NCBI RefSeq assembly: GCF_020382885.2
Contig: NC_058503.1
Location: 23,030,535-23,094,534 of the forward strand
Length of the DNA: 64,000 nt
Source: Scatophagus argus
Taxonomy: Eukaryota; Chordata; Actinopteri; Scatophagidae
Reading direction: 5' to 3'
A program made the position numbers and the translations under genes. The notes under the pieces are model-generated. The model did no database searches, was not told the DNA's origin, and was given only the letters and a program-made list of their open reading frames with translations. Shown here piece by piece: positions 12,382-25,700 of the stretch (positions are counted from its first letter, which is position 1; each line of letters opens with the position of its first letter).

Positions 12382-12828
12382 AAGGTTTTGAAAAGGTAGG
12401 AGGGGACAGAACTTCCTGTGCGTCTCGGATCGGCGGGGTTCAAACTCCTGCAAACCGACTGTCTGTGTTTCGGTTTCAGCAGCTGTGAGCGTAGAACACG
12501 AGGGCGAAGCTGTCAGACATGTTGGTCTGCGACGGGCTGAAGGTCTTTTCCATCACTCTGTCACGTGTTGGAGAGCAGAGGAGCAGCAGGATGCTGCGAG
12601 ATCAGGATTTTAGTCTGTCAGAGGAGCAAATGAGTGGCTTTGAGACGCCGTTATGAACTACCGACGGACTCGAGGACCGGACCGACAACCCAAAGCCCTT
12701 TTCAGGAACCGTTTGTACAGCACAGACCACTACAGTCAACGATATTTAGATACGTATCTCGTTTTTTATTTGTGTTGTTTTTTACAGATTGTACAGATTT
12801 TTAGTGACCTTTGTTCTTTCCTATAAAA

Positions 12829-12834
12829 AATAAA
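12829..12834 (+). terminator. pde9a: pde9a polyadenylation signal
   Basis: An AATAAA hexamer lies about 450 nt after the stop, with a GT-rich stretch following (TCTTGTTTGGACTG). It is the first canonical signal downstream of the CDS. The sequence from here to 13327 (about 490 bases) holds no gene I can support; it is the tail-to-tail spacer between pde9a and wdr4. Confidence 0.75.
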
Positions 12835-13327
12835 AGAATTACTTCAATGACAGAATCTTGTTTGGACTGTTAATGAAGCTCTGTGGGCACTTCAGGCTTG
12901 TCAAGGATACACACAAACATCCCTGAAAAATTCCTCTGTAGAGTCCATCAAAGGGCTGCATCACGTGGACCAGTTTCAGCATCTTTCAGTTCACTGCTTT
13001 GGTTCACAGCTCGCATCAATGTGACTCTGAACACGCATTTAGCAGCTAAAGAGTCCTCAGGTGGAGACATTTAGACTTTCACTTCCTTCCACCGTAGTGA
13101 AAAATTTACGTGAAGTGTTCAAATTCACTGTTCAGGTTCAGGACACCCTTCAGATCAATTCTGTGCATGGGACAGAAATCTGTTTAAAAAATGGGGCACA
13201 GGAAGTCACGGGTACAGAGCAGCAGTGGATGTGAGGGGAGGACATATGTTGCATTCACAGACTGCGTGTTTCATTCAGTGGAAAGGGAAAGAGAAACAGA
13301 AGGTGCAGTTTAATGTAGGCTGCAGCG

Positions 13328-13333
13328 TTTATT
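13328..13333 (-). terminator. wdr4: wdr4 polyadenylation signal
   Basis: TTTATT on the plus strand is AATAAA on the minus strand, 187 nt after the wdr4 stop. An A-rich run follows on the plus strand. Confidence 0.7.
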
Positions 13334-13519
13334 GTAAAAAAAAAAAAAGAAGAAAAAAAAAATCAGCCAGAAACTTGAGCCAAACATAGAAATTCATCCA
13401 CACAGGCCATGTGGCGAAGCACACACGCTCGCCACACGCTTCTTCAGCGCTTCCGGTTCAACTCAGATTCATCGTTCAAGGCAGAAGGGAAATAACAGAG
13501 CTGTCTGCAAAGTGTCCCC

Positions 13520-16500
13520 TCAGGACTGAGTGGCGGCCTCTGGCGTCTCCGTCTTGGCCTTCTTCTTGCCGTTTGCTTGCTGCGCCTTCGTCCTCTTCAG
13601 CTGCTGCTCCTCCAGCCTCTGCTGCTTCTTCTGCAGGTACGCCGTCACGTTGTCAAAGCTCACCTTGTGCAGGTGCTCAAAGCGCTTGTTAGTCCTGGTG
13701 GAAGCTGTTGGGTGGGAGAGCAGCAGGAGGAAAAGGTTACTGACCCACAGCAACTCAAACAGAAACTGCTGAACGTGTTTGGGGGAGGCGGCGTGTCAGG
13801 TCATGTGACTCTGCAGGTTATTTCAGTGTGGAGGGCACAGGTGGGATGAGGATGAGTGTGTGTGTGTGTGTGTGTGTGAGATGACTCACCCTCGAGTGTG
13901 TCCCAGTGCGGCTTGAAGGCTGCAGTCACTCGGTTCAGCTCGGGGCTCTCAGCGTCACACTGGATGGAGCAGCAGAGCACGCAGGTCAGATCCTGAACCA
14001 AACTGCACTTTGAAAAGTGACATTTTAACAATTCACAGAGATAACAACACTGGCTCCACTCGATGGGACTGAACTGTTTCAACCTTCACTGACACTCAGG
14101 AACAAGAGGCCTGTTCAACAAGGGGGCAGAGCTTACACTGCAGGAGGCCAATGACAGTACATAAAACAGGCAAAGCGAAATACAGCAGCAGATGGTTACG
14201 ATCAGTGTATTGTTAGCACACGAGTGTCCTGATTCACGCTTCAAACCTGAGCATCAGAGTGTCAGGACTGAAGCTGTGGACACATTCAAACTGTTCCCAC
14301 TCTCGTGTTCGTCAACCAGCATCTGCCGACGAGCTTCACAACACATCTGCTCAGTCATCACACAGCTGAATGAGAACCAGATCAGATCCATCAGATTGTC
14401 CTTCTGTTTCGCTGAGTTGGGAAAAACAACCAAACTCACTTTTAAACGCAGGTGTAATTCGAGTCAAAGACAACAAAACGCTGTGAGGTTATGGAAGACA
14501 AGTTCCACCAGGGAGCTGAGGAAAGAACCTGGAAGTCATGATGAGAAACTGAGGCAAACAGGAAGTGATGCTGTTCTGGTTCATGAGCCTCCATCTTTGC
14601 ACGTGTCAGCAGTCAGAGCTGTGCAGCATCACGGAGAGGGGAGGAGGACAAACGCACTGAACGCGGCCCCCTGAGGGTACTCAGACAGGAAGCATGTGGA
14701 GACTTGTACTTCAGTCAGCGTGAAGTACTGATACACACTCTCAGTTATTCACTTATGTACTGGTTGCTTTTTTAACTTTAATGTCCAACCTTCAAGCTTT
14801 TCCTTCTTCTTCAGTGCACAAACACTGAGAGTGGACAGTGAAGCAGGGGACGTCTTGCGTCCAGCATGTTCACGTTGTATGGAATATTTAATGAGGGAGA
14901 AGGAAGAGGTGTGACAACCGTGTCAGACACACGTCCTTTTTATATCCGCCTTCATACACGTGTGGTCATTTATTTATTAATACATTTTGAACCTGACATC
15001 ACAATGTAAGGAGCAGCCTGAACATAAACTCAGAGCAGCCTCATGATGCCACATCGTGTGCTGTGTACCTCCCAGGAGTCTCCTCTGTGGGCGTACACTC
15101 GCAGCGGTGCGTCGCTGCAGTCCATTAGCACCCACAGCCGTCCCGCGGGGTCAAAGGTCACGTCCAGGGGGCAGCAGGGCAGCGGGAGCCTGCAGCGTGA
15201 CACCAGCTTCTCCTCATCCTCCACAGAGCAGAAGTGAAGCGTGGACACTCTGAGGACACACAGGAAGAGTCAGACTGATCAGCTGATCGCTCTGTCGCCT
15301 CCAGGCACAGTGAATACGGCACAGCCCAGCGACCTCCGCGGTGACTTTGTGCCTCTATATGTCCAAAAATACGTTTAACGACCGTGAGCAGAAATAGAAG
15401 CGTCAGTGCCATGTGAGAAACTGCTTCCTGTTCACAGAAACTCTACAAAAGGTTTGGACTGAGAGAGGAGAACTAAAGGCTTCAGAGCCTCACTGACTGC
15501 AGAGGAACTGCTGCCAACTCGCTCCTTCTGCAAGAAAAAAACACAACAATTCTGATGATCCATTCGTTTCCATCTGATAAAAGTTTGGCAGGTGAAGGGA
15601 GGGATTTTTTTGTCAGGATTGCTCAATGTTTGTTGTAATACTCATTCCAACCACTAGAGGCTGAAGTGCAACAACAACAGCTCAGGACGAAAAGCATTCG
15701 AGTCTTCCTCAGCATATCAGATCTGAGTGCTGAGTGCTTATCGTAGTAAAGTGAATTCACAATAATATCCTTACTGTTTTTCAAACTAAAGGAAGTTTGA
15801 AAAAATGAAAAAATCAGTTAATTTCTCTAATTTTGTTTACTGTGCGTTATGTTTCTTTTTTGACAACAGAATGAGACTGGAAACACGAGTGCAGGGAGGA
15901 GGAGGAGGAGGAGGAGGAGAGCCTGTAAACAGAAGTGTACAAAAAGAAGAAACACGTTTGATGAGCAGCAAAAAGTCGAGCAGATGAAGTGACAAACCAA
16001 AGGTATGTGAGTGTGTGTCGTGTGGGCGGACGCTGGCTAATAAACAGCTCACTGGCAGAGCAGGAATGTTTTTACGAGGACCGATTTGTCTCGTCACGTG
16101 TCTCTGCTGAGCGAACTGTGCTCATCCAGACTTTCTGAAGAAGAAACAGCAGAGGTGACTTTCACGCTCATTCTGTGAGGAAGTCGTGTGCGATGAAGAT
16201 GACGTCCTGATTGGCTCTCACCTCTCACACTGCACAGCAAGATGACGAGCGTCAGGAGAGCAGCTGATCCTGCACACCGCTGGCTTCTGGAGAGAAACAC
16301 ACAGATTGTTAACCTCTCCTTCCTCACAAATCACACGTTCTTCATCTGAAAAACAGCAGCCCTGGATGTGATTTTGTTTGGAAGGAATTCAAGGCTTAAA
16401 GCCAGCAGCTCATGTTTCCATGAACGCACTGCTGGAGAAGGTCACAGAGTGAGAGTCCACTCAGCTCAGGGTGGACACTCGCTCTGAAGGCAACAGCACA

Positions 16501-18994
16501 GAGGAGCAGCTCATCACGGGTTGATAACAATACAATAAATCAGCAGACATTAATGCTATTCTTATTAGCATGAACGTTAGCTGTCAAAGAGCCGGACGAG
16601 GCCCACAGGCTGACAGTCGTCCCACAACACGATGGTATCACGATATTATTGTGATTTTCAATGGAAATGTGAGCATTGTGATATGCAATGAACACACAGG
16701 AAGTCAGACACCAGGATGTCCTGCTGCATCCGGTCACATGTAACAGTATGCAAGCCAGCAAGCTTTCCTGGCTCTTTAATCCACAAAGCTCTGCTCAGCG
16801 AAAGTGACGCCACAGCGACTGAGTCAGCGAGCCAGCACAGACAGACGGCAGCTGATTGGCTGCGATCCACATCTCAGACTTTTTGATTTCAGATTTCAGA
16901 CAGACAGATAGACAGACTGCAGATGCAGTACGTACTGCACAGCCAAAGCACCATGGAAACCTGCTGTGCTGCAGAGGTGAACACACTGCAGTTACCTTCT
17001 GTCTGTCAGCGTCGGAGCTCCGCGTCTCCTCCAGCTCGTCCAGGTCCCAGCTCTGGAGCTGACGGCCGGACTCGTACTCCCACAGCTTCACGGTGCCGTC
17101 CTGTCAAACACACACACACACACACATACACACACACACACATACATCCGTGATGACACATTCACCAAGTCTGCTGATTCTTTCCTCTTTGTTGAGTAGA
17201 TTTAGCGAGCAGGTGGCAGGTACTGCTCTTCTGCTGCTCATTTGGAAACTTCAGGTGTTGAACTTGAGAGGCACGACAGTGATGGAGTGGGTGGTGTTAA
17301 CTCTGGGAACCACACACATACCCCTGATCCTGACAGCAGCCACTGTGGATGACTCTGTGGGACCAGCAGAGCACTGACAAACCTGCCGGGAAGAGAAAGC
17401 GGGGACACGAATGATGGCGAAACTCTTTGTGTGCAGGTGTTTGGTTCTCCTGAGGTTCAGTTACTCACTGCTGATGTCCCAGGCAGAAGGACTGGATGTT
17501 GTAGGGAGTCCCGAGGTGACTCACTCTGATCTTTTCATCGCGGTCGGCTGTGATGATGTACCTGTCGTCCGGCGACACGGTCTGAGAGACGGTAGGAAGT
17601 GTGAATCGTTAAACACTGACGCAAACTGATTCCCCAGAGTGCAGGTGTGACGGCTCTCCTGGTGTTTCTTACCACAGCTAACAGCATGGACAGGTGTCCC
17701 ATCTTCAGCTCGCCCTCCGTCTGCGGCTCCACCACCGAGAAGGAGTAAACGTCTCCTGATTTGTCAGCCGCCAGCAGCACGTCCTCAGCATGGCTGAACT
17801 GCAGGGAGGTGCACCTCCTCACCACACACCTGTGTAACACACACACACACAGGACTTATCAACGCACCTGTCAGACGGATTACCTGTCCAGAGTGTGAGT
17901 GCAGAGCTGAAGTCGGACCTGACGCTGATGCAACGCCACGAAGGCTCACAGTGAAACAGGACCAGCCTCTTGTTGTCATCAGTCAGTGCCAGCAGCTTCC
18001 CGGATGGCGACACGGCGAAGGTGAGGATTTTGTCACTTCCTGTTTCCTCTGAGGCGCCGTCATCGCTGATGACAGAGGAGACAAACTGAGAAACCTCCAC
18101 GTTCCCAATGCACTGCATTATGATGTCCCTGCTTTCTGTTCCCATAAATCTACAGGTCATATTTAAGAGAGCGGAAAGCTTGAGATTTATTTGAATTTGT
18201 TGTTTACGTTTTTCTTGCATATTTCAACCTTTTTGTACTAAAGTAAACATGTACGGCACATCAGTAAATGTACTCACTTACCTGTTGTGATCCTCATTCG
18301 TGCTCTTCGGCTTCTTCTCGGCAGCGCTGCAGTCGAACACAAACGCTTCCCTGCAGCAAAGAGCAGAAGAGTTCAGTGAGGACGACTTCCTGTTCGCTCT
18401 CAGAACCACCTTCACCTTCAGTGATGTTTGCTATGAGCTGAGATGCGTTCACCTGACGCTTTCAGGCACATGAAATCTGCTGTGATCACGTATGGCTGTG
18501 ACTAAGGGGTTACTGTGGGCAGGGTTGCCAGATTGGTCGGTTTCAGACGCTCACCTGAGAAACCGTCTGTGATTGGCCCATCTGTTTGTACTAAACTTCT
18601 TTTAAAAAGGCAAAAAGTCAGGAGTGTTCAGTTTGCTATGAGTTTCTTGTCTCTTACAAGTGCGGAAACAATTAATCAGTCAAACAACTCAAAAGTCTAT
18701 CAGCAACAATCGGTTTTGATATTCTGAAGTCATTTAATAAACAGCATGTCATTCGGCACCACACATGAGGTGACGACGATGAGATGAAAACTTTATCTCC
18801 GTGCTCTGCCGGTCAGTGGAGCAGGCTAACACTGCTAGCACGGCAAAGCTAACCCGACACGGCCGCAAACGACTCACACATGATGGCGGGAACGTTTAAA
18901 GGTGCTCAAACCTGCTCTGCTTGGTGTGAACCGCGACCAGTTTGGTGTCGCAGGTGAGAATAATCCACTCTCCGCAGAAGCCGACAGCAGCCAT
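13520..18994 (-). CDS. wdr4: WDR4, non-catalytic WD-repeat subunit of the tRNA (guanine-N7) methyltransferase
   Basis: It partners METTL1 to make m7G46 in tRNA in the nucleus. Exons, 5' to 3' on the minus strand: 18912-18994, 18282-18350, 17919-18065, 17673-17829, 17469-17581, 17322-17382, 16996-17100, 16222-16283, 15069-15249, 13890-13959, 13520-13704. The sum is 1233 nt, 410 aa (human 412). Landmarks: [10 protein letters not shown] start, [55 protein letters not shown] (WD blade), [31 protein letters not shown] and a C-terminal [17 protein letters not shown] helix with a Lys-rich tail. An upstream in-frame ATG at 19010-19012 would add six residues; I prefer the ATG at 18992-18994. Two donors are noncanonical in context (GTCCGA after 17919; GTTTGA after 18912) but are required by the reading frame. 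Convergent with pde9a, divergent from the ndufv3-type gene at 19748. Confidence 0.95.
17103..17147 (+). repeat. (CA)n microsatellite in wdr4, read as (UG)n in the transcript
   Basis: A CA/TA-interrupted dinucleotide run just upstream (minus-strand sense) of the wdr4 exon 16996-17100. Only TTTGACAG separates it from the exon. Confidence 0.93.
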
Positions 18995-19747
18995 GGCTTC
19001 GTGTGTTGTCATGCGACGGCGGCGCACGCGGGGAGCAGTGATGTCGTCGCGGAAAAATGACGTAGCTAGCCAAACAAACACACACGCCCCCCTACCAGAA
19101 AGTACAGAATGTACACAAGAGCTGCTGGTGTGTGTGTGTCCAGGCAGTGAAATGAGCAGCTTTCCTCCACTAAATACACCCGCTCAGCTTTCCGAACAGG
19201 AGAATAAAAACAAAGTGTGTCAACACCGCAAATAACGATGCCGAAGAGGCCAAACATGGCGCCAAAAACACTGAAATCTATCAGAAAACCCTATGAACGA
19301 AATGTCCAGCTCATATGAATGACTGAGCAGACCCCACAGTGTCGGATAAAGCAGCACACTCCGATGTTAACCACATATGAGACATTAGCAGGCAGTGCAG
19401 ACTGACTGATGCGGGGCTGTTTGTCACGCAGGGGGCGGAAACTGTCACGTCCACGCGTTACATAAAAGGTGAAAGACTCGGGCTGAGCTGTGACCACCAC
19501 AGAAGAAGCTCACTTCGTCTCCACACGGTAACCACCGCTTTTCATCTGTTCATTTGATACTGTGAGCACCTGACGCTGCGGGCTGCGCCTCGTCTCGCTG
19601 GGCACACAGCGCGTGGCAGCTGCTGCGCTTCTGCTCGTCACGCTCGTGTTTTGTGGTTTCGTGATTTCTCTCACCACACGTTGAAGACATTTTGACGTGG
19701 TTGTCGTCCCTGTTGTGATTGTGTGTCTGTCCCCGATGCACAGAAAG
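18995..19747. promoter_or_regulatory. Head-to-head promoter region between wdr4 (-) and the ndufv3-type chimeric gene (+)
   Basis: The two start codons are 754 bp apart and point away from each other. The stretch has several CpGs (CGGCGGCGCACGCGGGG near wdr4) and no TATA box. At the right-hand start codon AAAGATGGCGGC fits the YY1 consensus, common at nuclear-encoded mitochondrial genes. Short 5' UTRs are assumed; transcription starts cannot be read from sequence. Confidence 0.55.
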
Positions 19748-22700
19748 ATGGCGGCTTCCCTGCTGAGGATTGGACGGCTCGGTTGTGTCAAGGTAAACAA
19801 CATCAAGCGTTAACAACGTGAATGTGTCGGTGAGCTTTCATGGCTTTGCTGTAAACACTGAGCCGGTGCGTGTCTGACGCTTTGGACCGGGTCTTCAGCT
19901 GTCTGTCGGTGTCGTCTTCATGGCTGCAGTCAACCAGAATAATGTGTCTGTGAAGCTGCTCTTCTAATGGCGGTTTTCTCTATGAACACTTTGTGCTTCA
20001 CATCCACCAGTTCAACACGAACTGGTGGATCTGAACCACAAAGCTGAGCCACTTATTAAACAGGTTTAAACCAGACTCGCAGGGCTGGCAGCTGAAGCTC
20101 CACTCAACTGCTAATGAATGTGACTTTATGAGCACACCGAGTGCTCACAGCAGTTCTGGGTGTTTTTCATATGAATCTATGAGCAGGGCTTTGTTTGTGC
20201 AGGCTTGCTAAGACCTCACCAGTTAAAGAGGTCACCATTAGACTGGAAACTGCCCCTGCATGGACAGGATTACACTCCTTTTGACAAGCCACCGAAACAC
20301 CTGCCGTGCACTCAGACGTCTCAGAGTCTCCAGTGCTCATCCCACAGTTTAAGACGAAAAGACAGAAAGACGGAAAAGCGTCTGAACCTGGTAAACGTGC
20401 AGCAGACGTCCAGCGTTTAAGGAGTTCAGTGCTTTTATTGGTTTGAACTGGCAGCCAGTCAAACTTCTAAAAACATGATCAACATTTTTGATCAGAGAGG
20501 CCCCCTGAGGTTTATGTTCTGTTGTTTTGGTAACATAATGAATACACAGCTCGTGTGTGTGTGTGTGTGTGTGGTCAGTGTCTGCAGGCTGGCAGTTGGA
20601 GCACTGTGAGCAGAGCGCCAGCAGCTGCCGCCCTCAGCACAAAGTCCGGGGGATCCAAGAAGTCTTCGAAAAAGGACAGAGCAGGTAGGTTTCTGAGCGT
20701 CGCTGCCGCCGTCACGACACGCCGCTGAGCCTTCATCGCCTCTTTAATGAACTGTGGTACAAATGTCACAGATTTGGTGGAGGAAGAAACACGTCAGGCT
20801 TCAGTGTAGGTGAAAATTGCAGCTTCAAGTTCAGTAGTTACCACAGCAGCCTTCTGAAGTGTCTGCACGTCACCGTTACTCTTCACCTGATTTGTTTTTG
20901 GTTGGATGTCATATTTGCCAAAGACATAAACGTGTGAACAGATTCATCTCGTGCCTCTAGGATCCCTCTGAAAGGTCCAATAAGTGATGTGATGATTTCA
21001 TGGGGTACAAACGTAGGTTGAAAGACCAGCAGCAGACGTAACCTACAGCTAACCTACAGCTAACACTTTGTTAACCCCAAACATGATGGGGAAGCCCTGT
21101 CTGCTGATCCCAAAAGGAAAAGAATGGCTTTGGAAAACCTCTGACATCCGTTAAAGGCTCTTGTTCTTCTCAGTATTCGTAGGTTTTCTTTGACAGCAGG
21201 AATAAACGTTGGTGAGGAGGAATCACTGGGGCAAACGAAACCCAGAAGGCCTCCGTCAGCTTGATGGATTCCTTAAAGTGTCTCCACATGTAGTTATGAA
21301 TATTTTGCAGAAACCATGTGACAGATAGTTTCAATAGAGAAATCATCCATTCTAGAAGCTGCGTTTTAGCTTTCGTGGTTGACACGATCTATCTTGACAC
21401 CTTGCTGGGGAAAATGGCCGTACAGAAAAGGTCGTCCCCCGTCCCCCGTCCCGCGTGTCCTGGTGGGAACATGTAACATGCAGCAGCTGCTCGGTCATGG
21501 CCTCGGGTGAGACAGCAGTGTTGTGAATAAAAGAAACATATCTAACCTGTTGATACTGGAACTGGCTGCTTTTGGCGTTCGTGGCATGCTAGATGTTTGC
21601 ACCACAGTTCATCATATTCACTTTTGACTTTCCTTCCACAGGTTTTGAAGGTTGCGTCGCTGCTCACTGCCGTCGCTGACCTGTCAGCTGTGGTTTTAGG
21701 TCCTTTGGATGAGAATATATTCCAGTTCTTTTTAATATGAAGTAGTTACGGTTTTGTTAAGAGTTTTCTTGAAGCTTTTTACAATACATTTGTTTTATTC
21801 CTTTGGCTCATCACAGACTTGTGATGTTTTTCTTTTCTACTTGTTCTGTTTGTATTTACCTGTAAAGCTGTACATGTACTAGATGCCACCATCCAGGATT
21901 TTGTGTGTAAAATGTTGTTGCCATTTTGGTAAATGTGAGTTTATCATGGGCTTTTTGTCATACAGTCATATGCGTTTGTTTCAGGAAAATAATGCATCTT
22001 GTCTGCTTGCCCTCCTTCGTCCTAGAAAAGCACCAGGCTAAAACGTACTTCGATATAGAGAAACTTGTCCAGCACAAGCAATATGAGCTCCCCAAGAAGG
22101 AAGTTTCTCCAGCAGCAGTCGCTGCAGCAGCAGAAGCTGCAGCTAAACCAGTTGCAGAGCCCACACCCTCTGCTTCTGCACCTGAGGCTGTAGCGGTCCC
22201 CCCAGCGGTTGAAGCCACCCCGACTTCTGAACCCGCTTCATCAGCTGACGCCACACCTGCTGTTGAAGCGGTCTCTGAATCTGCTGTTGAAGCTGCACCG
22301 GTGGTTGAGGCTGTCACCGAGGTTGTAGCTGAAGTGGTTGCTGAGGCAGTACCAGCGGTTGAGGTTGTTGCAGAAGCTGCAGCATCTATAGCTGAAGCCG
22401 CTGCCCAAGTGAGTGAAGCTCCTGCTGAAGCTGCTGCAGCCCCAGATCCTGCAGCTGAAGCCTCTGCTGTTGAAGCTGCCCCAGCCCCTGAAGCTGCTCC
22501 AGCAGAACCTCCTGTTGAAGCAGCTGCTGAGGCCACACCTGTTGCTGAAGTTCCTGTTGAGGCTGCTCCTGAAGCCCCTGCTGCAGAAGCTGCACCAGTT
22601 GTGGAAGCTGTCCCTGAAGTTGTCTCTGCTGAAGCTCTTCCAGAAGCGACTCCAGAGCCCGTGGCCGAAGCTGCCCCCACAGAAGCCGAAGCTGCCCCTG

Positions 22701-25700
22701 CAGAAGCCGAAGCTGCCCCTGTAGAAGCTGAAACTGCCCCCGCAGAAGCCGAAGCTGCCCCTGCAGAAGTGACTCCAGAGCCCGTGGCCGAAGCTGCCCC
22801 TGCAGAAGCTGAAACTGCCCCCGCAGAAGCCGAAGCTGCCCCCGCAGAAGCGACTCCAGAGCCCGTGGCTGAAGCTGCCCCCGCAGAAGCTGAAGCTGCC
22901 CCCGCACAAGCGACTCCAGAGCCCGTGGCTGAAGCTGCCCCCGTAGAAGCGACTCCAGAGCCCGTGGCTGAAGCTGCCCCCGCAGAAGCGACTCCAGAGC
23001 CTGTGGCTGAAGCTGCCCCCGCAGAAGCTGAAGCTGCCCCCGCACAAGCGACTCCAGAGCCCGTGGCTGAAGCTGCCCCCGCAGAAGTGGCTGCGGAGGG
23101 TATCGAGGAGCTGGTGGATCCCGCTCCAGTCGTAGCTGAAGCTGCAGGAGAGGAGCTGCAGGCAGAGGCCCCAGCTGAACCCGTTGAAGCACCTGAGGGT
23201 ACACACTACAACCTCCCCCCTCCCCCACAATCCTTCTCTTTGCCTCTGTGGACCCTGCAGTCTACCAGCAGTCATTTTCATGTCCGTTTATTTGAACACA
23301 GTAGTTGTTTGTGATGAGTGTAAGGATAAACTGTAGAGATACCTGACGTCACAAACGCACATTTTTTTTTGGTTTTAGATTCACACAGCTTGTTCATAAT
23401 AGTCCCTCAGTGTTACCTGATGCATTTTAGCCCATAACCCTCAAACAGTATGTTCCTTTCTTCATGCCATGTCCACTCTTGTCCCACATGGCTCGGCCTT
23501 CTCTCATGTAGCTTTAGTTCATCTGATCTGTCTGATGTGTTTGTGCTGCTTCAGCCATTTTACTTTTGTTTGTCCTGACTGCACAGCATTTTGCTTTACT
23601 TATTTATTTATTTATTTTTTGCTTGGCTTTTTCCTACGCGTTTTTGGTTTTCACTTCGTACTAATGCTCGTTTCTTTTGTTTTCTATCATTTCCTCCCGG
23701 CTTCCTGCATAAGTGACTGTAACCTGTTCTTCCCTCCTTTTTAATTCCCACTCTTCTTCCCCAGAGGGTAGAAAGTCCCTCTCCGTCTCCGTCTCCGTCT
23801 CCCGGTGTTGTCTTGTCGTTTTCTGAAAGTGTCCCCCCTGACTTTGTGCTGGTGATTGTTCAACACTAAAGATAATGTTTTTAACAGATAGATAATGTTG
23901 CTCTTGTTTCTGCTGGTTAAGGAAAATGTTAAGGTTGCAGCCGTCACTCGCCATCTTGTTTATTGTTTGTTTGTTTGTTTTTTTCGCCGTCCTCCCCCTT
24001 CCTTCCCTCACACCTGCTGTACGTGTTCGGGAGTCGCATGTGATCAGTCCCTACATGTTTGATCCGATTGTTGCGTGTATTTTGTTAATGGATAATGTGT
24101 AAACTTTCCTTCCCTTTCTTTCATGGTAAAGGCACTTGGTGAGATTGCACCCTGGTTGCTGTGTGTGGAGTCACAGTTGAAGATTTTAAATCGGTTCTTT
24201 GGACTTCGCTGTTTTTGTTTGACGAGTCTGTTGGCCGCCGGTGCCTGACAGCAGCCCTGTGAATGTGTATCCTAGCATGACCTGTCACAGCAACCTTTTA
24301 ACCCGTCGACTGACCTGACCTTTCACATGTTCTTTCCTCTCTGACCCCTGTAGCTGGCTACTCTGTCCACCACCGCCAGGTGCTGTTCTCTGCATGAGGG
24401 TTATGGTTAAGAGACTGCACTGGTTAATTATTTGTTCAAGTCAAATGGACAGTTGATAGCATGGTCCTGGTTTATGAGGATTTTTCTGTGAAGGAAAACT
24501 AATATTTCTTCTCTTCCTGTGACTCTCAGTTCAATTGGACCCAATTCAGAAGCTCTTTGTGGACTCCATACGACAGTACTCCACCAGAAGCCAGTAAGTC
24601 TCACCGCCTTGGCTGGATTCAGAGCTGCTTCAGCTCATCGAGAAGAAGCGGAGGTTTAAACTGGCTGTGGGTTTAGCACAAGCTCAGATCACCCGAACGG
24701 CAGCCAAAATATACAGTGGGAGTGACCTTAAAGGTGCAGTCTGTAAGATACAGATGATCTGTGTTGCAGAAGCCAGCGTGTTAACCAGCTAGCCCTGCCT
24801 TGCCCTCTCTTGTAATGCCACTTTGTGCCTGTGGAGGCACTAGTCTGACAGCCCCGAGCAGCTATTTTCATCAGAGGAGGAAGGCGTTTCCTCGGGGGAG
24901 CATGATAAATGAGAGGGCGTGAAAGTTGCTCCCTTTCCAACAACTAAACTGGAATAAATGAAGCATAGCTCTGCATTTGCTTTGTGTTCAATCCATCAGA
25001 ATTACTGAACTAATCAGAGGTTTGACGGTTCAGCAGTGTCCTGCTGGTAAAATGCATTTAGGTGAGAGAATGATAACTGATCTTTGTTGTCGCCGTCCTC
25101 CTGCAGGGCTACTGGAGGGCTAGTCGATGCAGGGTCAGAGTATGAAAAGGCCTTGGCAGACGAGATATCAAAGCTTCAGAGACTCTATGGCGGAGGAGAC
25201 CTCACATCTTTCCCAGAGTTCAAATTCACAGGTGAGCCAAGTCAAACTACTGTCAGACGGCTAGTACAACTTGAAGTTTTCCTGTAAACAGCAGTACTTG
25301 GGATGGTATTAAACACCCAGACTAAATGTCAGCAACAGCACACCTTTACTGATCAGCGTTTACTCGTTTGAGTGGCTGAGATTATCAGGCGTTTGTTATG
25401 ATAGTGGACGCTTTGAAGGACGTCATCCTGCTTGTGCCATGTGGTCACTTACCAAAAAGAGAAATTAAGACCATTCATTTATATTTTAATGTGTTTCCCT
25501 GGTAACACGTGAGGGGATAACCTGGAACAATCATCACTGTCCCATAAGATTCAAGTGCAATGGAACGACAAACCTCAGCAGAGATTTCAAGTTCGCTCTC
25601 CTCTGACTCGGTCACGTTATGCTAACATCAAAGTCAGTAACAAACAGTAAATATAATCTGATAGGACAACAAGACTGTCAGCTATCCAGTCATGTCACTC

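Noticed and set aside
21984-22025. Alternative acceptor TTTCAG at 21984 for the chimeric giant exon
   Set aside because: Using it gives a stop codon after two codons in the phase set by exon 2. The CCTAG acceptor at 22025 fits.
22241-23281. Long antisense open frames (346 and 280 codons) opposite the giant exon, Ser/Gly/Phe- and Leu/Gln-rich
   Set aside because: They are mirror frames of the Ala/Glu/Pro repeat. The composition excludes stops on all frames, and there are no splice signals or homology.
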